Source: MGIIb-O2 sp002494975
Lineage (GTDB): Archaea; Thermoplasmatota; Poseidoniia; Poseidoniales; Thalassarchaeaceae
Reading direction: 5' to 3'
Assembly (NCBI GenBank): GCA_028355015.1
Contig: JAOMRN010000003.1
Span: 62,001 to 126,000, forward strand
Length of the DNA: 64,000 bases
Shown: positions 36,274 to 43,360 of the stretch, piece by piece
Position numbering within the stretch: position 1 is the first letter of the stretch
How the letters are laid out: every line of letters starts with the position of its first letter
Notes under the pieces: model-generated
The model's database searches: none
What the model was told of the DNA's origin: nothing
Seen by the model: the letters and a program-made list of their open reading frames with translations, nothing else
Position numbers and translations under genes: made by a program

Positions 36274-37242
36274 ATGGACGTAGTAGTTCTAGCAGGTGGT
36301 TTTGGGACTAGGTTAAGGCCTTGGACTGAAGGAAGGGCTAAACCTTTACTTCCTGTTTTGGATAAAACACTACTCGAGAGAGTTGTTGAATGTGTACCTA
36401 ATGAATTAATTGACAGGGTTGTAATTGCAGCAGGATATAGTATCGCTGAAATGGAACAGTTCTTCAGTTCTAGTAATCTTCCTTATGATGTAATTATTTC
36501 AGTTGAAGACAGTCCATTAGGCACTGGAGGCGCCATAGCGAAATCTCTTGAACATCTGAATGGAGATGGTCCGGTTTTGATTCTCAATGGCGATTTAGTA
36601 TCCAGCGTTGATGTCAATCAATTATTGAATTTCCATCAAGAAAAAAACGCATCAATAACACTTTCACTTTGGCATGTTGATGACCCAAGCCGATTTGGAG
36701 TATGTGGTCTTGATGAGTCAGGAATGATTACTCGGTTTCAAGAAAAGCCAGAACCAGGTACTGAATTTTCTAATCTAATCAATGCAGGCTGCTATCTTAT
36801 TGAAAGAGATGTACTTGAATCTCTTTCTTTAAAAAAACATAGTATGGAGAGAGAAGTGTTCCCATTGATTGCAGATAAGGGAAAAATGGCAGGACTTGAA
36901 TTTCAAGGATACTTTGTCGATGCTGGAACTCCTACTTCATTTATTGAAGCCACACAAGTTTGCATTTCTAATCTAAAATTCAAACTTGGTGCTATCGATG
37001 ATAATAACAATTGGTTCCTTGATCAAGAATTCATAGATGATTCTTATCGGATAACTGGTTCATCTGTTTCAAGTAATGTATCTATAGGAGATGGTTGTGA
37101 AATTGTTGATTGTGTGATTTTATCAGGGGCTAAAATTGGAAATGGTTCTAAATTATATAGGTGCCTTATCGGTGAATCGAGTACAATTAATAACGACTCG
37201 AATATATCTGACAAGGTAATAGGACATCATGAAATCATCTAA
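36274..37242 (+). CDS. NDP-sugar nucleotidyltransferase (mannose-1-phosphate guanylyltransferase-like)
   Basis: The 322-residue enzyme starts with VVVLAGGFGTRLRPWTEGRAKPLLPV, the signature of sugar-1-phosphate nucleotidyltransferases, and has LNGDLVSSVD for metal binding. C-terminal residues 270-322 form left-handed beta-helix-like hexad repeats (VSIGDGCEIVDCVILSGAKIGNGSKL). It likely activates a hexose (GDP-mannose or UDP/dTDP-glucose type) for glycans or compatible solutes; the exact sugar is not fixed. Divergent from sucC. Confidence 0.85.
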   Translation: MDVVVLAGGFGTRLRPWTEGRAKPLLPVLDKTLLERVVECVPNELIDRVVIAAGYSIAEMEQFFSSSNLPYDVIISVEDSPLGTGGAIAKSLEHLNGDGPVLILNGDLVSSVDVNQLLNFHQEKNASITLSLWHVDDPSRFGVCGLDESGMITRFQEKPEPGTEFSNLINAGCYLIERDVLESLSLKKHSMEREVFPLIADKGKMAGLEFQGYFVDAGTPTSFIEATQVCISNLKFKLGAIDDNNNWFLDQEFIDDSYRITGSSVSSNVSIGDGCEIVDCVILSGAKIGNGSKLYRCLIGESSTINNDSNISDKVIGHHEII

Positions 37243-37269
37243 TTTATCCGTTATTGTCATATCAGTTTG

Positions 37270-37947
37270 ATGTCTCCGAGATTCATGAGTGAGCAGTTAG
37301 TAGTTGTGAATTTTAAAACATACGAGTCTGCTCATGGCGTAGCGGCAGAAGAATTAGCATCAATTATGGGACAGATAGAAACAGATGCAAGGATGATTGC
37401 TGTGGTGTCTGCGTTTGACTTATCTGCTGTTGTTTCCATGGCTCCAAATCTTGAGATTTGGACTCAACATCTTGATCCGATTAATTTTGGTTCTAATACC
37501 GGTTGGCTACATCCAGAAACTGCAATACAACGTGGTGCTAAAGGCACTCTAATTAATCATGCAGAGCATAAAGTATCAATTGAACACATCGCAATGTTAC
37601 TAGATAGTGTTCCTGAAGGATTCACTGTTTGTGCGTGTGCAGCTGATATCGACGAAGCCAGAGCATTATCTGCTCTCCAACCAGACTATGTTGCTGTCGA
37701 ACCACCTGGACTAATTGGTGGAGAAATGTCGGTGACAACAGCTGATCCTGAAATTGTTAGTGGAACCGCTCGTGCTATTCGGGAGATTAGTAAAGACGTA
37801 GGCATTTTGTGTGGTGCAGGCATCAAAAATGGACAGGATGTAGTTAAGGCCATAGAATTAGGGACTTCTGGAGTTTTATTAGCCAGTGGCGTAACTAAAG
37901 TTAAAGACGCCAAATCAGCTTTGGAAGATTTAGTTTCAAAACTTTAG
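37270..37947 (+). CDS. tpiA: Triosephosphate isomerase, archaeal type
   Basis: TPI interconverts dihydroxyacetone phosphate and glyceraldehyde-3-phosphate. The 225-residue length fits the short archaeal form. Catalytic residues are visible: NFKTYE (Lys), LINHAEHK (His) and VAVEPPGLIG (Glu), with phosphate loops LCGAGIKNG and GVLLASG. ATG 37270 is used; ATG 37285 (MSEQLVVVNFK) is a plausible shorter start. A glycolytic/gluconeogenic housekeeping gene. Confidence 0.93.
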   Translation: MSPRFMSEQLVVVNFKTYESAHGVAAEELASIMGQIETDARMIAVVSAFDLSAVVSMAPNLEIWTQHLDPINFGSNTGWLHPETAIQRGAKGTLINHAEHKVSIEHIAMLLDSVPEGFTVCACAADIDEARALSALQPDYVAVEPPGLIGGEMSVTTADPEIVSGTARAIREISKDVGILCGAGIKNGQDVVKAIELGTSGVLLASGVTKVKDAKSALEDLVSKL

Positions 37948-38010
37948 GGAAATCCGGTAAATGATCTTATGCCATTAACATTTAGATAGTCATAGCTAAT
38001 GATTAGATAA

Positions 38011-38118
38011 TCACTGTTTTGCTCTCTTTCGAGATGCTTTTCGGCGACGAAGCTTCTTCTTACGCCATTTCCAGCGTTGGTTTCCTTGCTTCTTCCAGGC
38101 ACGTGAACCTCGCTTCAT
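38011..38118 (-). CDS. rpl41e: eL41-like ribosomal protein (35 aa)
   Basis: A short reading frame encodes MKRGSRAWKKQGNQRWKWR and then a lysine/arginine-rich helix ending RKRAKQ. The KWRKKKLRRRKASRKRA part matches the 25-residue eL41 protein of eukaryotic and archaeal ribosomes, with about ten extra residues at the front. A TATA-like CATATA on the minus strand (38142-38147) centres 26 bases before the ATG, fitting a leaderless promoter. Such genes are often missed because of their size. Identity rests on composition and pattern, so it is likely but not certain. Confidence 0.65.
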   Translation of the reverse strand: MKRGSRAWKKQGNQRWKWRKKKLRRRKASRKRAKQ

Positions 38119-38140
38119 TCAGCACGCCGACCTACTGCCC

Positions 38141-38147
38141 CTATATG
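38141..38147 (-). promoter_or_regulatory. TATA-like box of the eL41-like gene
   Basis: On the minus strand this reads CATATAG, about 26 bases before the ATG at 38118, the usual distance from TATA box to transcription start in archaea. It implies transcription starting at or next to the ATG. Confidence 0.5.
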
Positions 38148-38199
38148 AGCGATTTGTAGTGTAAGAACAGACGTTCGTCCCTGGATGTGTGTGTTTGAG

Positions 38200-38276
38200 T
38201 GGTGGGCGATACAGGATTCGAACCCATGTCATCGGCTTAGAAGGCCGATATGATATCCAGACTACACCAATCGCCC
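38200..38276 (-). tRNA. tRNA-Arg (UCU anticodon)
   Basis: On the minus strand the sequence folds as a tRNA: acceptor GGGCGAT paired with ATCGCCC, anticodon stem TCGGC/GCCGA with loop CTTCTAA giving anticodon UCU (reads AGA/AGG), and T-arm ATGGG-TTCGAAT-CCTGT. The D-stem is weak (one U-U mismatch). CCA is encoded at 38200-38202 and no intron is present. Confidence 0.95.
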
Positions 38277-38310
38277 TTGGGCTGTCGCGGTAGTATCTCT
38301 CTCATGAACC

Positions 38311-39093
38311 CTACACCTCAGAGATATCTTCTAGAAGCTCACCTACAGCATCTTCTAGTACGATTTGCATTTCTTCTACATCCTTTCCTGCACTGTAATT
38401 TAATTCACCATCATCTTGTATATCTTTCCTTATATCTTTGACACTTCTTCCGATTATTTTACTAATTTCTTTTTTCTGACTTAAATTCCCTCTTCTTAAA
38501 GAAATTAAATTAATTATAGATGTGATACTACGTAGAACTCCTTCTACAACCGCTATTAAGAATAGGCTGCTGACGAATGAAGTTGCAATCTCTTCCAGAC
38601 TTTGCAATAATTCTCTAATTTCAGAAACCTGAACCTGAGCATCTCCCACTAAAAACACACCGAGTACGCCGAATGGTAGCATTTTTGCAACATCTCTTGA
38701 AAGATCTTCAGTCCAGTATGATAGTATTCTAACAGAACCTACTACTGAAGTAGCAATTAGTGCGTTTCTTGAATGGTCTGCGTCTGAAGACAAGAGTGTC
38801 AAGATAATTGCCAATACTAATGTCCAGAACGTGAGTAGTATTGGAATTATCAAAATATACTGTATTACGAAAGTAATTGATTTGATATATTTTTTAATTT
38901 TCCCAGTCAGATTATTTGAGTATTTATCTAGATTTAGAGTGATCAAATCCCTTTTGGCTAAATTTCTATAGAAAATAAATACGAATATTGAGTAAGCAGA
39001 TATAGCGAGAATTGCACCTAGAGTTGGATACGACTCATCAATAATTAATCGAATAAGTTCCTCTACTTCAGCCCTGTTACTTGGTACATCCAT
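38311..39093 (-). CDS. Hypothetical membrane protein
   Basis: The 260-residue protein has hydrophobic segments near residues 20-42 (YPTLGAILAISAYSIFVFIFY), 70-105 (two helices, ITFVIQYILIIPILLTFWTLVLAIILTLL), 140-155 and 180-195. No family motif was recognised. The acidic tail (EEMQIVLEDAVGELLEDISEV) is likely cytosolic. It sits downstream of the SprT-like gene on the same strand, separated by 40 bases. Confidence 0.55.
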   Translation of the reverse strand: MDVPSNRAEVEELIRLIIDESYPTLGAILAISAYSIFVFIFYRNLAKRDLITLNLDKYSNNLTGKIKKYIKSITFVIQYILIIPILLTFWTLVLAIILTLLSSDADHSRNALIATSVVGSVRILSYWTEDLSRDVAKMLPFGVLGVFLVGDAQVQVSEIRELLQSLEEIATSFVSSLFLIAVVEGVLRSITSIINLISLRRGNLSQKKEISKIIGRSVKDIRKDIQDDGELNYSAGKDVEEMQIVLEDAVGELLEDISEV

Positions 39094-39133
39094 AGTCTAT
39101 GCTAGCCCTTTCATGGTAATATCGTTACGACTC

Positions 39134-39688
39134 TTATGATTTGAAAGGCATAGCGCATTTAGGGCATCTACTAGGCATAGTTACTCTTTTCCTCTCCCAT
39201 GTATATCCACAGTCTCCGCATATCCACTGCCTTTCAGGTAATTTCTCTAAGACTCTTTCTCGCATTTCTTGTAATACTGTCGAATCTGATAGTTTGGGCG
39301 GAGGTGCGATTTCCTTAGCTAAATCTGCATGTGTACTTCCATGATCTAACAATCCAGATGCATGTAGTAACTCATGTACTAGTGTATGCTGATATAATTC
39401 TGAATCATTGTTTAATAATGGATTTAGACCAATTGTCACTGGCCCGCAAGAAACTCTAAGTTTTCTTCTACGAAAAAGCTCATTCGCGTTACATTCAAAC
39501 CTAGTCATTCCTAATCTTGACTCATTTTTATCAATCCAGATAAGTTGTAAGTTTTTTCCAAGATACTTCAAGAAAGGCGCTTCATTTTTTGTTAATTTAG
39601 ACTTAAGTTCGTCTATTAATCCTTCAGGAAGCCATGGCTTTTCTGGTAGGTTGACTATTTTCTCTTCCTGCCCGCTGTCTCCAGTCAT
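39134..39688 (-). CDS. SprT-like zinc metalloprotein
   Basis: The 184-residue protein carries HTLVHELLHASGLLDHGSTHADLA with the metalloprotease HExxH core (H105-E106...H109) and a following histidine (D/H) typical of SprT-like domains. A C-terminal zinc ribbon WICGDCGYTWER...MPSRCPKCAMPF also matches SprT, which in eukaryotes (Spartan) cleaves DNA-protein crosslinks. A DNA-repair or metallohydrolase role is inferred. No signal peptide. It lies upstream of the membrane protein gene at 38311. Confidence 0.8.
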   Translation of the reverse strand: MTGDSGQEEKIVNLPEKPWLPEGLIDELKSKLTKNEAPFLKYLGKNLQLIWIDKNESRLGMTRFECNANELFRRRKLRVSCGPVTIGLNPLLNNDSELYQHTLVHELLHASGLLDHGSTHADLAKEIAPPPKLSDSTVLQEMRERVLEKLPERQWICGDCGYTWERKRVTMPSRCPKCAMPFKS

Positions 39689-39741
39689 ACCGTTGCCTAA
39701 TCCATTCTCCTTAAATGACCGTCGCAGGTCGCCTGTTCATA

Positions 39742-39818
39742 GGGCGTGTGGCGCAGCTTGGAAGCGCGCTTCTTTGGCTAAGAAGAGGCCCCGAGTTCAA
39801 ATCTCGGCTCGTCCACCA
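39742..39818 (+). tRNA. tRNA-Ala (GGC anticodon)
   Basis: The sequence folds as a tRNA with acceptor GGGCGTG/CTCGTCC, including the G3-U70 wobble pair that identifies tRNA-Ala, D-stem GCGC/GCGC, anticodon stem CTTCT/AGAAG with loop TTGGCTA giving anticodon GGC (reads GCC/GCU), and T-arm CCGAG-TTCAAAT-CTCGG. CCA is encoded at the end. One acceptor-stem position (6-67) is a U-U mismatch. No intron. Confidence 0.95.
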
Positions 39819-40007
39819 TAATTTTCCACTCTGATTTTTGCCACAAACAGTAATATTAAATTACTCTTAAATTTTTATTATTTTTTAAAAATCGTATTTT
39901 TTGTTATTTTTTACTATTTACAAGTAATATTCCTGAAAAACGCTTGACTGATAGAATTAATCGAAAACTATGGAAAATGAAAATTCTTTGAGCATTCTCC
40001 AATCAGT

Positions 40008-40013
40008 CTATAT
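40008..40013 (+). promoter_or_regulatory. TATA-like box of the peptide transporter operon
   Basis: TATATA within an AT-rich upstream region (39840-40013), centred about 27 bases before ATG 40038, suggesting leaderless transcription of dppA and supporting that start over the ATG at 40014, which overlaps the TATA element. Confidence 0.5.
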
Positions 40014-40037
40014 ATGCTGCATAGACCCCATCAGATG

Positions 40038-42065
40038 ATGAAGCCTAGATTTAGTGCTCTATTTTTATGCACGCTGATGATTGCCTCGGTATTTGCCGGG
40101 TGTCTCGGTGGCGAAGACGATGTAGATGGTTGCATGGATGCAACCGCTAACAACTACAACGCTGACGCCACAGTAGACGACATGTCTTGTACCTATGACC
40201 CAACTATGACTTCCGTAATGGAATCATATGCGGCAGATACTATGGCATATGATGACGCTTGGTCATCTCTGCAGAGCATACGTGCTTGTGCTGAGACAGG
40301 ATCAAACAACCCATGCGAGATTGTTGAAATGACAATCGGTGATGCATCTACGTTTGACCCTCATGATGCTTATGATTCAGCATCTGGTGACGTTATTGAG
40401 AATGTTTTCGATACCCTATACAGGTATGAAGGAGATGGCTCAGGAAATGCGATTATCGTACCACGTTTAGCTACTGGCCACACAATTAGTGATGACCAAC
40501 TAACGTACACATTCACTCTACGTGATGATGTATACTTCAGTAATGGTGACCATATGACTGCTGAAGATGTTGTATATTCATGGGAAAGAGTGAATGAAAT
40601 GGCAAGCCCACTTTCACACGTTTCTTGGATTACTGAACAAAATTTTAACACGTCAGGTCTGACAATGATTGATGATACTCACTTTTCGGTAACTTTGATG
40701 CAACCATATGCTGGATTCATTTCTACAATCGCTTACACTGTTGGTGCTATTGTAAACAAAGACCTTTGTGAAGCCAATAGAATAGTTACTGCTGATGATC
40801 CTGCAACTGCTGATGTAGACGAGTCATCTGATGACTGGTGTCATGGATGGATGGACGAAGCACCTCTTGGTGCAGGTACCGGTGCTTACATTGTTGATTC
40901 ATGGACTCGTGAGACTTCAATCGTTCTGACACCTAACTGGATGTACTGGGAAGATGGTGGATTCAATATCAACCGTTTCACTTCACAAATAGTTACTGAA
41001 GCTTCAACTCGTCTTCTTGCTTTCCAAGATGGTGAGGCTGATTTCGGTTCATTAAACATCGAGGATGAGCCAGAGTTCTGTGATAATTATGAAGATGGAC
41101 CTAATGTAGTAGGTAAGGAAGGATTCGTTTGTACATACAGAGAATCTTTCACAATTACTCTATCTGCAATGAATGTTATGCCAAAGGCTCTAGATGCTGG
41201 TGAAGAAAGCAACAACACTGATGCTAACTCGTCTCTAGTTCTAAATCATGACTGTGATATGGATGGTACAATGGATTGTAACGTAATGTCACAATCTGCA
41301 GTTCGTAAGGCCATTGCATATGCTTTCGATTATGATACAGCACGCCGTGATACATACAGCGGACAATTAGCTCCAGTATACGGCCCAATTCCTAATGGTT
41401 TCTTGTATGATGAGACTCAATCACAGGTATTCAGCTACGATCTAACCATTGCTGAGCAAACTCTTGAAGATGCAGGATTCATCAAGCAATATGACTGTTC
41501 AAGTCTAACTGTTGCAGGTGCACCAACTGTAGTTGCTGAGGGAGATAGAGATGGTGACGAATGTCGCCTACCAAACATTCTGAGAATCATGGCTAACGAA
41601 GGTAACGATTACCGTATTGCTATGGCTGGTCAAATTGCACAGTCATTAGGTTCAATCGGTGTTGCAACTGATGGTGATGCAAAGCCTTGGGCTGAGTATC
41701 TAACAATGTACTACACTAGTACATTCGAGATCAGATTCAGTGGATGGGCTCCAGATTATCTGGACCCAGATAACTACTGGACTCCATTCGCTGCAAGTCA
41801 CGATGCTGGCGGAGACGCATATGGTACAAATTACCACAATGCGGCTCTAGATGAGAATCTAACAGCAGCTCGTGTTTCAACAGACGATGCAGAGCGTACA
41901 CAACTGTACAGTAATGCATTCGCTCTTTGGACGGAAGACCCGAACATGATAATCATCGGCCAAGGTAATGGTATTAGCGTAAAGCGTACTGATATTGTAT
42001 CCGCTCCATGGGCAGCTATAGGCTCTGCTCACTGGTTTGACTACGATAAGTTACCAGTAGCTTGA
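40038..42065 (+). CDS. dppA: Peptide/oligopeptide ABC transporter, substrate-binding lipoprotein
   Basis: A signal peptide ends in the lipobox FAGC, then a short module GCMDATANNYNADATVDDMSC that recurs in the lipoprotein at 27135. Residues about 75-670 are the SBP_bac_5 peptide-binding fold with DPHDAYDSASGDVIENVFDTLYRYEG, FTLRDDVYFSNGDHMTAEDVVYSWERV and a late FSGWAPDYLDPDNYWTPF. It captures peptides outside the cell and feeds the permeases encoded downstream. A strong hairpin with a T-run separates it from dppB. Confidence 0.92.
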   Translation: MKPRFSALFLCTLMIASVFAGCLGGEDDVDGCMDATANNYNADATVDDMSCTYDPTMTSVMESYAADTMAYDDAWSSLQSIRACAETGSNNPCEIVEMTIGDASTFDPHDAYDSASGDVIENVFDTLYRYEGDGSGNAIIVPRLATGHTISDDQLTYTFTLRDDVYFSNGDHMTAEDVVYSWERVNEMASPLSHVSWITEQNFNTSGLTMIDDTHFSVTLMQPYAGFISTIAYTVGAIVNKDLCEANRIVTADDPATADVDESSDDWCHGWMDEAPLGAGTGAYIVDSWTRETSIVLTPNWMYWEDGGFNINRFTSQIVTEASTRLLAFQDGEADFGSLNIEDEPEFCDNYEDGPNVVGKEGFVCTYRESFTITLSAMNVMPKALDAGEESNNTDANSSLVLNHDCDMDGTMDCNVMSQSAVRKAIAYAFDYDTARRDTYSGQLAPVYGPIPNGFLYDETQSQVFSYDLTIAEQTLEDAGFIKQYDCSSLTVAGAPTVVAEGDRDGDECRLPNILRIMANEGNDYRIAMAGQIAQSLGSIGVATDGDAKPWAEYLTMYYTSTFEIRFSGWAPDYLDPDNYWTPFAASHDAGGDAYGTNYHNAALDENLTAARVSTDDAERTQLYSNAFALWTEDPNMIIIGQGNGISVKRTDIVSAPWAAIGSAHWFDYDKLPVA

Positions 42066-42094
42066 GTCTTATTGACTAGTTCGGAAATACGTAA

Positions 42095-42142
42095 GGCCGA
42101 TAACAGTCACTACGGTGGCTGTTATCGAGCCGTTTTTTTTTT
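42095..42142 (+). terminator. Hairpin plus T-run between dppA and dppB
   Basis: Bases 95-131 of this stretch form a stem: GGC/GCC (A bulge) plus CGATAACAG paired with CTGTTATCG, a T-G wobble and CAC/GTG around loop TACG, followed by ten T residues. This looks like an intrinsic terminator or attenuator after the abundant binding-protein gene, allowing more DppA than permease. Confidence 0.65.
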
Positions 42143-42168
42143 GATTCTCTAAATGATTATTTTGAGAA

Positions 42169-42193
42169 TTATAAATTGGTTTTTTAAACCAAT
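42169..42193 (+). promoter_or_regulatory. TATA-like element and palindrome upstream of dppB
   Basis: TTATAAAT is followed by the inverted repeat ATTGGTTT-TTT-AAACCAAT (42175-42193), about 31 bases before the dppB ATG. With an AGGTGG ribosome site at 42209 this may be an internal promoter with an operator for the permease genes; tentative. Confidence 0.35.
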
Positions 42194-42223
42194 ATTTCAA
42201 CCTAATTTAGGTGGGATTTGTCT

Positions 42224-43360
42224 ATGAAGCTACAAGAATTTATTGTCAGAAGATTAATCCTCTTAATCCCTGTAATCATGGGAGTTTCAATATTCACATT
42301 CGCTATAGCCCAGATTATACCTGCCGACCCTGCAGCCGCCTTATGTGGTGAAAAATGTGGAGTAGTTGGCTCCAATGGACTAACTGCCTACGAATCTAAT
42401 GTCATAAGATTGGGTCTTGATAAACCAGTATGGCAGCAATATGTCATATATGTTACAAATCTTCTTGAGGGTGACTGGGGTGAATCAGTTACATTCCATC
42501 GTCCAGTAATTGAGAAGCTCAGAGATGCTGCTCCTATCACTCTTGAGATGTCTTTTTTATCTCTAGCAATGGGATTTCCCATGGGCATCACTTTAGGAAT
42601 TTTTAGCGCAGTATGGCAAGACAAACTATTCGACCAGGCATCCAGATTTGTTGCGATTGCATTTGTTAGTTTACCCATATTTTGGTTAGCCATGATGTTC
42701 CAATATATTCTCGGAACTCAAGTTGGTATATGCGATCCAATAACTCAGGCTTTACCTTTGGTTCCTGATACTGAAGGTGGTTGTTTTCCTATATACGGGA
42801 GACATGATCCTACCTATACATTCCCAGATACAGGGACTGGGTTCCACTTAATCGATAGTTGGATTGTAGATGAGCCAACGAAATTCAATCCTCAGACAAA
42901 TCGTTACGAAGTTTCAATGTCTCACATGGATATGTTTATGGATACTTTAAAGCATCTATTCTTACCCTGTTTCACACTAGCAGTGGCGAGTACTGGAGGA
43001 CTTCTAAGATATATGAGAGCCAGCCTTTTAGAGGTGATGAATGAAGATTATGTTAGAACCGCTCGAGCTAAAGGAATTTCTGAAACTAGAGTCATTCTAG
43101 TCCATGCTGTACGTAATGCTTTGGTGCCAATAGTTACGATTCTAGGATTCTCTATAGGGGGTGCCATAGGAGGCGCTGTTCTTACAGAAACCATATTTGC
43201 ATTCCCAGGTATGGGTAAAACAGCTGTCGATGCTATTGTTTACTTAGATTTTTCAATGATAATGGGGGTTACTTTAGTTACGGCTATAATTTTCCTCCTC
43301 TCTAATTTACTTGTAGATATTTCATACGCTATAGTCGATCCAAGGGTGCGATTAGAATGA
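42224..43360 (+). CDS. dppB: Peptide ABC transporter permease DppB
   Basis: The 378-residue permease has the DppB/OppB opening FIVRRLILLIPVIMGVSIFTFAIAQIIPADPA, about six membrane helices, an outer loop of about 60 residues (163-235), and the EAA-type coupling loop EDYVRTARAKGISETRVILVHAVRNALVPIV. ATG 42224 is correctly spaced from AGGTGG at 42209; the in-frame TTG at 42218 is too close. The end overlaps dppC by four bases (ATGA). Confidence 0.93.
   Translation: MKLQEFIVRRLILLIPVIMGVSIFTFAIAQIIPADPAAALCGEKCGVVGSNGLTAYESNVIRLGLDKPVWQQYVIYVTNLLEGDWGESVTFHRPVIEKLRDAAPITLEMSFLSLAMGFPMGITLGIFSAVWQDKLFDQASRFVAIAFVSLPIFWLAMMFQYILGTQVGICDPITQALPLVPDTEGGCFPIYGRHDPTYTFPDTGTGFHLIDSWIVDEPTKFNPQTNRYEVSMSHMDMFMDTLKHLFLPCFTLAVASTGGLLRYMRASLLEVMNEDYVRTARAKGISETRVILVHAVRNALVPIVTILGFSIGGAIGGAVLTETIFAFPGMGKTAVDAIVYLDFSMIMGVTLVTAIIFLLSNLLVDISYAIVDPRVRLE

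Noticed and set aside
39408..39821. Plus-strand reading frame running over the SprT-like gene and tRNA-Ala
   Set aside because: Antisense to a confident gene and ends within a tRNA; composition fits a shadow frame.
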